This document shows positions 35,102 through 48,100 of a stretch of 60,000 nucleotides of DNA, piece after piece. Each line of letters starts with the position of its first letter. Position 1 is the stretch's first letter. Under the pieces are notes generated by a model that searched no databases, was not told the origin of the DNA, and saw only the letters and a program-made list of their open reading frames with translations. The stretch comes from Lingula anatina. Taxonomy: Eukaryota; Brachiopoda; Lingulata; Lingulida; Lingulidae. A program made the translations under genes and the position numbers. The stretch spans positions 1,047,619 through 1,107,618 of the forward strand of contig NW_019775413.1 in assembly GCF_001039355.2 (NCBI RefSeq), written 5' to 3'.

Positions 35102-38100
35102 TCCATGACATTTGAATTTCATGTGTCACTGACAAATAATTAATATATGTGCCATACTTTTTGTTTATGAATATTAAGCACAGATGAAATGAAACTAAAA
35201 TTGAAATTTTCCTGAATGTTTACTTGTGTCACAAAGCTTTTTCAATGTAAGCACTATGGCAAAACAATAAATTAACAATGTAGGCTGTGTTCAGACTAAA
35301 AGTTATCAGTCCAGCTGGATTGATCTACCTCTGCAAGGATTCTGGCTTAAGTGCACTCAATGTAATCAGTTTAATGGTTTGGCCCGCCCCCTCCAAAAGC
35401 TAGAGGGTAATTATCTTTTATAAGTGACAGTATCAGGGGCAGATTGAGGCTGTCTTCTGGGTCTTACGGAAGACGGTCAGATTCTCATGTTTACATTGAT
35501 GGGTATCTAATTTTTTCTGTTGGAAGACTGCCAAAAATGGAGGATGGATCAACAAAGATAATTTGGAATATGATCTCTGGATCTGCCCCCGAGTATCGCT
35601 GCAAAGATGGATCGGTGCTGCTGGACCGATATCTTTTACTGTGAACACGGCTGTAGACACCTACCTCCTAGTGTATGAGGTGGCAGGGTGGGGGGTGCCA
35701 CTGTGGGAGTGACTGGTGTAGAGCAGACATCTGTGCAAGAGGCGTCTCTGAAGATACAGCCGCTTCCACCCCACATGGTGTTGCCAGGGCAACACATGCG
35801 GACAGCTCCAGCGGGGCTGCACTGGTAGTACGCCGCGCAGTTGGTTGGGTCGCTGTAGTAGCCAGTTTCACATTTGCCTGTGAGAAAAAAAAGTTGAAAT
35901 AAAATGTTATAACTGATTATGGGTAGTGAATTTTTATTCAATAATGTGGAACTGATACAGCAACAACAACAACAACAATAATAATAATAATAATAATACT
36001 TTTTTGTGTTTACCCCCACTCTGAGTCTATCATTAAATAAATGACAATAACTATGACAAATTTGTAACTGAGCCAGATTTTATTTTCTGAAATAAACAGA
36101 AAAATTAAGATAGGAAAAAGAAAAAAACTCTTGCATTACAAAATAATGTAAGCATGAAAATATAATTTTTCCACTGCAGCAGTCAAAACCAAAAGAAAAA
36201 TAAACTTCCATCAACATTTTTTTGCCACTTGGTAGTAACATATCATGATCTTCCCAACCCACAATCAATAGACAATAACTCACTGCCAGTCTCAAACTTT
36301 AAAGAAAATCAAATGTTATTACAAAATCAAAACAATTACAATGCATATGACATAAGTGTCTGTGCTTATGCATGTATATGAGTAAATAAATAGACCTCAC
36401 CGTTTTCTTCACAGTCTGGTTTTCCGCCTATAACACCTACACATGTCGCCTTGTCGCAGCTGACACAAGTCAACTCACTCTGGCTCCACAGGAGATTTCC
36501 TGGACAGGCACTGGACACAGTAACAATGTTTCCATCAATGTCCTGCAGACACTGCACAAACCGTCCACAGTCATTGGGATCTTCATAATAACCTGGTCCA
36601 TTTCTGAGATAGATACAGTCGCGACAGTAATCTGGAAAATTGAGGATGAAAAGTAAAAATTGGAGGGGGGGGGGGGAGAGTTAAACTCAAACAAGATTTA
36701 TTGGATATGTTTACAGTAAGGTACTTTTATAAATTATAGGTCTATTCTACAAGTTAACATTTTCCTCTACTGTCCTTGTTAATGTATTCTCATGGTTTTT
36801 CCTTGGCAAAGATGTTGATGTTACTAATACATGACTGTTTTAACTCCATCAAAACCCAAAGCAAAAAGTTGTAACTATAAGTTATATTTACCCAAACATA
36901 ATGACCAGTAAAATGATCAAGTACCAAAAGTATGTTGGATACATCAGAATAAAATATGACATAATTGTATGTGTTCTAAAGCAGTTAATGCATAAAAGAA
37001 TAAATCAATTAACATTTATTAAGTGTGCACAACCAATGGTACTTACTTGAGACTGTAGCTGAAAAAAGGAGTAGAAAACATGTTAAGATAAGATATGATA
37101 CAAAAAGTAAAAAACAACAAGAGATATCAAAATCCCAATTTGTTATCATTACATATGCCTCCATTCAAAAAATTAATAATCAAAAACATATTCTACTGCA
37201 TTACAGTACATCAACAAATATGGATCATGCTACAGCCAAATTTGACGAAATCAGTGAATCATAATTCCCTTAATTAAGCCACAAAGCATTAAAACAAACA
37301 CAATCATAAAACCCTGACTCACGTGTATCACACATTGCAGGTCCGGAATCATAATTGCCAGCATCCAAGCAAGTTATTGTTTTTGTTGTAGATCCATCAG
37401 CCATAGTGTAGCCGCTGTTACAAGTGTAGATTACTTTTGTACCAAAGTCTACTGGGGCACTGACACCTGGGTAGTTGTTCGATGCTCTGGAACCATCCAT
37501 TGGCAAATCACAGCCAGCTAAAATTGGAAAACGAAAAAATACATATCACTAAATTCTAAAATATATTAAAGTGCTTCGCATTTTCATACTATAATGTCTG
37601 CTTATGGCATTATTGAAACAAAATCAAAATTGCTTAGAGAGAGGAAATTAAATGTGTAACCAGTGATGAAAATGCTGTACAAATAACAAGTTTTCACAAT
37701 TTTTTAAATGTTAGAAATAAGTAGCTCATGGAACCGACATCTATCTGGCACATGGCATTTGCCTTATCTTCATGGGAACAAGAGCAGTGACAGAATACAC
37801 ACAGAAATGATATTTTGGTATTTGTTAATATTTCAACTTCTATTAAGCCAAGTGAATTCATGGCATCTTATCATCTGCAATAATTTAAACAGAAGCCAAA
37901 TTGCAAAACAACAAGAATGAAACAAATAGCATACGTTGATCACACTGTGGAGGGGTGTCGTCGTAAGTGCCATCGGGCAAACATTCAATGGTCTTCTCCT
38001 TCACTCCAGAGACATCAAAGAATGGCATTCTACAAGTAAATGTAATGAATGTACCAACAGGCACAGGATCCTCTCCCTGGTAATTATGTTGACGGTTCAC

Positions 38101-41100
38101 ATCATCATCCATAGGTATTGGACACCCAGGTTCTGGAATTAAAAAAAATATATATATTTTTTATTTTTCAGGTAGGGAGGTACATCAGTTATGTACATAT
38201 GACAAGAAAAAGAACATTGGTATTTCTGTTTATGCTAAAACAATGCTTAATTTTACTTGTAATCTAAGAGCAACTATAACATGTATAATAGTTTTTGTAT
38301 TTACCAGTAAAAATGTAAGCACATACTATACATACATCATACTAACTAGTCTGTCTATAAACTGATCTTATTAGAATAGAATATAAAGAGGACATTTTCT
38401 GAGTTATATCCACAAGCTATATGCAGTGTTGCACAGCAAACATACAAAAGCACAGAATAAACATTTAATTATACCTTAATGGTTGTGAATAATATGGGTA
38501 TAAGAGAACAACTAAATGAATTGCCACAAATAAAAAAAAGTTCATAAATCGTCGTTGATATCCATCCTGTGTTGTTTGTGTAGTAGTGATCAGATTATGG
38601 CCCTTCAGCTAGTAAGAAATCTTGTGCTCAGTGAATCATAACTCCATTAATTAAGCCACAAATTCAGTAAAACAATCACAATCATAAAACCCTGACTCAC
38701 GTGTATCACACATTGCAGGTCCGGAATCATAATTGCCAGTATCCAAGCAAGTTATTGTTTTTGTTGTAGATCCATCAGCCATAGTGTAGCCGCTGTTACA
38801 AGTGTAGGTTACTTGTGTATCAATGTCTACCGGGGCACTGACACCTGGATAGTTGTTCGATGCTCTGGAACCATCCATTGGCAAATCACAGCCAGCTGAA
38901 ATTGGAAAACGGAAAAATACATATCACTAAATTCTAAAATTTAATTATCTATTTAATATTAAAGTGCTTAGCATTTTCATACTATAACTTTTGCTTATGG
39001 CATTATTGAAACAAAATCAAAATTGCTTAGAGAGAGGAAATTTAAATGTGTAATCAGTGATGAAAATGCTGTACAAATAACAAGTTTTCACAATTTTTTA
39101 AATGTTAGAAATAAGTTGCTCATAGAACTGACATCTAACTGGCACATGATATTTGCCTTATCTTCATGGGAACAAGAGCAGTGACAGAATACACACAGAA
39201 ATGATATTTTGGTATTTGTTAATATTTCAACTTCTATTAAGCCAAGTGAATTCATGGTATCTTATCATCTGCAATAATTTAAACAGAAGCCAAATTGCAA
39301 AACAACAAGAATGAAACAAACAGCATACGTTGATCACACTGCGGTGGGGTGTCGTCGTAAGTGCCATCGGGCAAACATTCAATGGTCTTCTCCTTCACTC
39401 CAGAGGCATCAAAGAATGGCTTTTTACAAGTAAATGTAATGAATGTACCAACAGGCACAGGATCGTCTCCCTGGTAATTATGTTGACGGTTCACATCATC
39501 ATCCATAGGTATTGGACACCCAGGTTCTGAAATTCAAAAGATATATATTTTTTTATTTTTCAGGTAGGGAGGTACATCAGTTATGTACATATGACAGGAA
39601 AAAGAACATTGGTACCTCTGTTTATGCTATAACAATGCTTAATTTTACTTCTAATTTAAGAGCAACTATAACATGTTTAATAGTTTTTGCATTTACCAGT
39701 AAAAATGTAAGCACATACTATACATACATCATACTAACTAGTCTGTCTATAAACTGATCTTATTAGAATAGAATATAAAGAGGACATTTTCTGAGTTATA
39801 TCCACAAGCTATATGCAGTGATGCACAGCAAACATACAAAAGCACAGAATAAACATTTAATTATACCTTAATGGTTGTGAATAATATGGGTATAAGAGAA
39901 CAACTAAACGAATAACCACAAATTAAAAAAGGTTCAAAAATCGTCGTTGATATCCATCCTGTGTTGTTTGTGTAGTAGTGATCAGATCATGGCCCTTCAC
40001 TAAGAAATCTTGTGCTCAGTGAATCATCACTCCATTAATTAAGCCACAAATTCAGTAAAACAAACACAATCATAAAACCCTGACTCACGTGTATCACACA
40101 TTGCAGGCCCGGAATCATAATTGCCAGTATCCAAGCAAGTTATTGTTTTTGTTGTAGATCCATCAGCCATAGTGTAGCCGCTGTTACAAGTGTAGGTTAC
40201 TTGTGTATCAATGTCTACCGGGGCACTGACACCTGGATAGTTGTTCGATGCTCTGGAACCATCCATTGGCAAATCACAGCCAGCTGAAATTGGAAAACGG
40301 AAAAATACATATCACTAAATTCTAAAATTTAATTATCTATTTAATATTAAAGTGCTTAGCATTTTCATACTATAACTTTTGCTTATGGCATTATTGAAAC
40401 AAAATCAAAATTGCTTAGAGAGAGGAAATTTAAATGTGTAATCAGTGATGAAAATGCTGTACAAATAACAAGTTTTCACAATTTTTTAAATGTTAGAAAT
40501 AAGTTGCTCATAGAACTGACATCTAACTGGCACATGGCATTTGCCTTATCTTCATGGGAACAAGAGCAGTGACAGAATACACACAGAAATGATATTTTGG
40601 TATTTGTTAATATTTCAACTTCTATTAAGCCAAGTGAATTCATGGTATCTTATCATCTGTGATAATTTAAACAGAAGCCAAATTGCAAAACAACAAGAAT
40701 GAAACAAACAGCATACGTTGATCACACTGCGGTGGGGTATCGTCGTATGTGCCATCGGGCAAACATTCAATGGTCTTCTCCTTCACTCCAGAGGCATCAA
40801 AGAATGGCTTTTTACAAGTAAATGTAATGAATGTACCAACATCCACAGAACCGTCTCCCTGGTAATTATGTTGACGATTCTCACCATCCATAGGTATTGG
40901 ACACCCAGGTTCTGGAATTCAAAAATATATATTTTTTTCATTTTGCAGGTAGGGATGTACATCAATTATGTACATATGACAAAGAAAAGAACAATGCTAT
41001 ATTTCTGTTTATGCTATAACAATGCTTTATTTTACTTGTTATCTAAGAGCAACTATAACATGTATAATAGGTTTTGTATTTACCAGTAAAAGTGCTTTTG

Positions 41101-44100
41101 ACTTTAAAAACAAGCACTTACGACAATTAGCTGGACCACTGTCATAAAGTCCAGTCTGCAGACACTTAATTGTCTTAATTGTTGTTCCATCATCCATGAG
41201 ATTTCCAGCATTACAGATATAGGTGACATTGGTGCCTACTGCCACTGGTAAGCCATTAGTATAATCATGGATTGCATTTGTTCCATTCATTGGATGTGGG
41301 CATCCAGGACCTGGAAATAAAGTATGCCAAGCTCAGCAAAACATAACAAACATTAATAAGTTCAGATATTAGTTTAGGAAAAATAAAGTGGCAAAAGTGT
41401 CATATTATCATATTCTCATGAAAGTATTTTGAAATGTTGTATATTGGAGGTCCTTCTTCAAGTGTCAAGGCTGACCTTTCATATACACCATAGGTATTCA
41501 TTGTCACCAAAAATCTGATATATCTTTTTTTTCTCTGATACTAGATCAGAATAAGGTGATATTATGGAGTGAACAGAGTCTGTCAGTAAAATGGTATAAC
41601 ATTGGCCAGTGTCTGCCAATAGGTCAATTTCTTTAACTGGGAGTTGTTCATTGTGTCAAAGGTCTCTTAACAGTGGAGTTCACCAAAAATTTTCAGTGTT
41701 TTTATGTCTTAAAATAAGATTGCGTTTAAAATAATTATTTACTGCATTCAGCTGGATCTTTGTCATAGGTTCCATCTTTTTGACATGTTATCATGTCNAT
41801 TGTCTTTATGTCTTGAAATAAGATTGTGTTTAAAATAATTATTTACTGCATTCAGCTGGATCTTTGTCATAGGTTCCATCTTTTTGACATGTTATCATGT
41901 CAGTTGTTGCACCACCAGGCATAAAGTTTCCACCATGGCATTCATACTTGACCTGAGTGTCTGGTGGTACTGGTATACCACCAGGATAATCATGATCTCC
42001 ATTTTGTATCTTCATTGGTAGTAAACATCCAGGCTCTAGAAATAAAGCATGCCAAGCCCATCAACAAAACATTACAAGAACAAAAAAAAACATGAATATC
42101 AAAATGTTAATATTATATATAAATATATCATGACCAGCATTTACTCCAGGCATTGGGAGTGGACATCAGATTCTAGAATGAAAGTATGCATAAGTCATTA
42201 AAGCAAAAAGAAAACAAAACAAAAATGACACTGTAAATAATAATAATAATAATAATAATAGTAACAACAATAAGGTGACAAAATTATTTGTTAAATAATC
42301 TTGTGATATAATCATTCACAATGAAAGTGATTTTGGTTACTTTGGAATCTAAGATCCTTAGAGTCGAAGGTACTTTACTTGTTAAGTTCACCAATATTTG
42401 AATTTAACATCTATTTTTTACATAGCTTTGTTTAGAATAAGTCAACATCACAGGTGGGTAGAGTCTGTCAAAAGATTAATTTCTGTAATAATTAAGGAGT
42501 TCCTACTTGATATCATTTCAGGTCCTACCAGTGAATTTCACTGAGAATTTAAATTACTGTCACATCTCATCTCATTTTTGATTTGGACTGTACTTTAGGA
42601 AAGAGGACTTACGACAATTAGCTGGACCACTGTCATAAAGTCCAGTCTGCAGACACTTAATTGTCTTAATTGTTGTTCCATCAGCCATGAGATTTCCAGC
42701 ATTACAGGTATAGGTGACATTGGTGCCTACTGCCACTGGTAAGCCATTAGTATAATCATGGACTGCATTTGTTCCATTCATTGGATGTGGGCATCCAGGA
42801 CCTGGAAATAAAGTATGCCAAGCTCAGCAAAACATAACAAACATTAATAAGTTCAGATATTAGATTAGGAAAAATAAAGTGGCAAAAGTGTCATATTATC
42901 ATATTCTCATGAAAGTATTTTGAAATGTTGTATATTGGAGATCCTTCTTCAAGTGTCAAAGCTGACCTTTCATATACTCCGTAGGTATTCATTGTCAACA
43001 AAAATCTGATATATCTTTTTTTTCTCCGATACTAGATCAGAATAAGGTGATATTATGGAGTGAACAGAGTCTGTCAGTAAATAATGGTATAACATTGGCC
43101 AGTGTCTGCCAATAGGTCAATTTCTTTAACTGGGAGTTGTTCATTGTGTCAAAGGTCTCTTAACAGTGGAGTTCACCAAAAATTTTTATTGTCTTTATGT
43201 CTTGAAATAAGATTGTGTTTAAAATAATTATTTACTGCATTCAGCTGGATCTTTGTCATAGGTTCCATCTTTTTGACATGTTATCATGTCAGTTGTTGCA
43301 CCACCAGGCATAAAGTTTCCACCATGGCATTCATACTTGACCTGAGTGTCTGGTGGTACTGGTATACCACCAGGATAATCATGATCTCCATTTTGTATCT
43401 TCATTGGTAGTAAACATCCAGGCTCTAGAAATAAAGCATGCCAAGCCCATCAACAAAACATTACAAGAACAAAAAAAACATGAATATCAAAATGTTAATA
43501 TTATATATAAATATATCATGACCAGCATTTACTCCAGGCATTGGGAGTGGACATCAGATTCTAGAATGAAAGTATGCATAAGTCATTAAAGCAAAAAGAA
43601 AACAAAACAAAAATGACACTGTAAATAATAATAATAATAATAATAATAGTAACAACACTAAGGTGACAAAATTATTTGTTAAATAATCTTGTGATATAAT
43701 CATTCACAATGAAAGTGATTTTGGTTACTTTGGAATCTAAGATCCTTAGAGTCGAAGGTACTTTACTTGTAAAGTTCACCAATATTTGAATTTAACATCT
43801 ATTTTTTACATAGCTTTGTTTAGAATAAGTCAACATCACAGGTGGGTAGAGTCTGTCAAAAGGTTAATTTCTGTAATAATTAAGGAGTTCCTACTTGATA
43901 TCATTTCAGGTCCTACCAGTGAATTTCACTGAGAATTTAAATTACTAGCTGTCACATCTCATCTCATTTTTGATTTGGACTGTACTTTAGGAAAGAGCAC
44001 TTACGACAATTAGCTGGACCACTGTCATAAAGTCCAGTCTGCAGACACTTAATTGTCTTAATTGTTGTTCCATCATCCATGAGATTTCCAGCATTACAGG

Positions 44101-44900
44101 TATAGGTGACATTGGTGCCTACTGTCACTGGTAAGCCATTAGTATAATCATGGACTGCATTTGTTCCATTCATTGGATGTGGGCATCCAGGACCTGGAAA
44201 TAAAGTATGCCCACCTCAGCAAAACATAACAAACATTAATAAGTTCAGATATTAGTTTAGGAAAAATAAAGTGGCAAAAGTGTCATATTATCATATTCTC
44301 ATGAAAGTATTTTGAAATGTTGTATATTGGAGATCCTTCTTCAAGTGTCAAAGCTGACCTTTCATGTACACTGTAGGTAATTGTTGTCACCAAAAATCTG
44401 ATATATCTTGTTTTTCTCCAATACTAGATCAGAATAAGGTGATATTATGGAGTGAACAGAGTCTGTCAGTAAATAATGGTATAACATTGGCCAGTGTCTG
44501 CCAATAGGTCAATTTCTTTAACTGAGAGTTGTTCATTGTGTCAAAGGTCTCTTAACAGTGGAGTTCACCAAAAATTTTCATTGTTTGTATGTCTTGAAAT
44601 AAGATTGTGTTTAAAATAATTATTTACTGCATTCAGCTGGATCTTTGTCATAGGTTCCATTGTTTTGACATGTTATCATGTCATTTGATGCTCCACCAGG
44701 CATAAAGTTTCCACCATGGCAGGTATAGTTGACCTTTGTGCCTATAGGCACTACTACTGGTATACCAGAATAATCATGATACCCATTTTGTATCTCCATT
44801 GGTATTGGACATCCAGGCTCTAAAAATAAAGCATGCCCAGCCCATCAACAAAACATTACAAGAACAACAACAACAACAAAAAATTTATATCAAAATGTTA

Positions 44901-44959
<59 letters not shown>

Positions 44960-45063
44960 TGACCAGCATTTACTCCAGGCATTGGGAGTGGACATCAGGT
45001 TCTAGAAAGAAAGTATGCAAAGGTCATTAAAGCAAAAAGAAAACAAAACAAAATGACACTGTA

Positions 45064-45104
<41 letters not shown>

Positions 45105-48100
45105 TAATGATGATAATAATAATAATAAAGTGACAAAATTATTTGTACAATAATCTTTTGATATAATCCTTCACAATGACAGAGATTTTGGTTACTTTGG
45201 AATCTAAGATCCTTCGAGTCGAAGGTACTTTACTTGTAAAGTTCACCAATATTTGAATTTAACATCTATTTTTTACATAGCTTTGTTTAGAATAAGTCAA
45301 CATCACAGGTGGGTAGAGTCTGTCAAAAGGTTAATTTCTGTAATAATTAAGGAGTTCCTACTTGATATCATTTCAGGTCCTACCAGTGAATTTCACTGAG
45401 AATTTAAATTACTAGCTGTCACATCTCATCTCATTTTGATTTGGACTGTAGGAAAGAGCACTTACGGCAATTAGCTGGACCACTGTCATAAAGTCCAGTC
45501 TGCAGACACTTAATTGTCTTAATTGTTGTTCCATCAGACATGAGATTTCCAGCATTACAGGTATAGGTGACATTGGTGCCTACTGTCACTGGTAAGCCAT
45601 TAGTATAATCATGGAGTGCATTTGTTCCATCCATTGGATGTGGGCATCCAGGACCTGGAAATAAAGTATGCCCAGCTCAGCAAAACATAACAAACATTAA
45701 TAAGTTCAGATATTAGTTTAGGAAAAACAAAGTGGCAAAAGTGTCATATTATCATATTCTCATGAAAGTATTTTGAAATGTTGTATATTGGAGATCCTTC
45801 TTCAAGTGTCAAAGCTGACCTTTCATATACACCGTAGGTATTCATTGTCAACAAAAATCTGATATATCTTTTTTTTCTCTGATACTAGATCAGAATAAGG
45901 TGATATTATGGAGTGAACAGAGTCTGTCAGTAAATAATGGTATAACATTGGCCAGTGTCTGCCAATAGGTCAATTTCTTTAACTGAGAGTTGTTCATTGT
46001 GTCAAAGGTCTCTTAACAGTGGAGTTCACCAAAAATTTTCAGTGTTTTTATGTCTTGAAATAAGATTGTGTTTAAAATAATTATTTACTGCATTCAGCCG
46101 GATCTTTGTCATAGGTTCCATTGTTTTGACATGTTATCATGTCATTTGATGCTCCACCAGGCATGTAGTTTCCACCATGGCAGGTATAGTTGACCTTTGT
46201 GCCTATAGGCACTACTACTGGTGTACCAGAATAATCATGATACCCATTTTGTATCTCCATTGGTAGTGGACATCCAGGCTCTAAAAATAAAGGAATCATT
46301 GCTCAACAAAACATAACCTTGGACTGGGTTCTCATGCCTAGATTGATCCATCTGGATCGGTCTATCTTCCTGGGGTGTCTCACTTAATTGCTATCAACTT
46401 AACTGGCTTAAATGTTTGTCAGACATAAGGAAATTGAAGCTGTCTTACCATCTTGTTTATATTCCAACATATCAATGCTTGTTTGTGTCACAAAAATTAC
46501 TAGGGATATAAAAGCAATCAAATCAATTACTTCATGTATCAGAGGTGGATCCAGAGATATTTTCTAACAGTTTTCCAAACTATCTTTGTTGATTCATCAC
46601 CCATTTTTGACAGTCTTCCGACAGAAAAAAATTTATACCCTTCAATGTAAACTTGAAAATCTGACTGTCTTCCGGAAGACCCAGAAGACAGCCTCAATCC
46701 ACCCCTGTGTATATTACTTACGATTACATGTCTTCCCATCTCCAATCATAGGTGGCGTGCACACGCAGTTTTTCTCTCCATTAACAACATCACAGGTGGC
46801 AGCCTGATCGCAGCCATATGCCTCTGATTCAACCTGCTTTGTCCCATCAGGCGCCTTGACGCAGGTGAACATGGTGTTACAATCATCGCTGAGCCATGAT
46901 GAATCCAACTGGAAATTGAAAATGCTCTTTAGACATTCAGTAATACCACATACTCTATTGAACTTTGAAAGGGTAATTGGACCATTATCATGTTTGCTTT
47001 ATTACATAACATGCTATTATACATATTTATAAATGTTTCTATTAATAATAGAAGCCATTGGACACATCCATGTTATTTGATGAAAACAAGGCACACTTTG
47101 ATAGTTTCAAGTACTGGTATGTTAAAATTAATCTAATGATTACTCCTTTCCAAAAAGACATATATAAATTATTAAGTTACTAGTATTTTTAATAATAAAA
47201 AAGGCAATTACAAAGCAGAGTACAAGAAAATAACACAGATGGTTAAAAATTACATAAGTGATACATCAATTGATGAAGTGAAGTTGTAATTTATATCAGA
47301 GATCTGAATTCTGCTTTGTTTTCAATCAAAATAAAGAACGAAAAATGGCAGATTTTAATTAAATGGAGTCTCCTGGAAGATTTTAGCTACCAACTGATGG
47401 CTTTGTCAGTGCCAATTGGGATCCAAACTGCACCCTATATGCATTCAGGTATAAATTTCAACATAAACATTTCTGATCACCTTATGGTAACTCCCATCAG
47501 CATCAACACAGCCACAGTTTTCTGGGAGTACACACTCATCTGAGCTCAACAGCATGCCCTCGGCACAGTGGCAGCCTTCTGTATCCTCCAGTGTGCAGGT
47601 TGAAGCAGCAGTTGGATCAGCACAAGTGTTGGGACAGGCCGTTCCCAGGGGTACGTAAGCCATATCAGGACCACACTCCAATGCTAAAATAAAATAAACA
47701 ATTTCTTTTCAATCTTTATGTAAAGGCATTGCATTATGTGTCTTGAAAATCATGATATGTTAAATAGCCAAATCGGGTCTTTCTTTTCAGGATTGAATTT
47801 TTAGATCTGTTAAATGAACTGAATTACACTGGCCATGCTTTACAAGAGATATCTGAAGAATATAAGAAAGGTTTTGGTGTCTGGTAATCTCTTTATAATT
47901 CAAACATCGATTATAGTTATTGCAGTATTTCATCCAGGCACTTATTATAATAATCACAGTAGGTGAAAAAACATGCATATGTAGGGACTTAAGCCTCATG
48001 CTATCTCATGGGTAGCGGATTGGAGCTGTATAATAGTCCACTTTGTCTCCTCTAATGTTTAGTGTTTTAAATTTGTAATACTCACGGCAGTTGGTTGCAT

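Larger units (their letters stand above)
37323..46280. repeat. Seven ~1.39-kb tandem units, each with two sushi exons
   Basis: Exons of the same type recur at 1378, 1388 (d), 1394, 1388 (c), 1389, 1392, 1461 (a) and 1491, 1392, 1461 (b) nt spacing. Two homogenised blocks are visible: four a/b units (41122-46280) and three c/d units (37323-40911). Length differences come largely from (AAT)n and (TA)n tracts in the introns. Confidence 0.85.

Noticed and set aside
41745-41797. Extra sushi exon
   Set aside because: Truncated at an N without an acceptor. It is treated as an assembly duplicate of the exon at 41847-42035.
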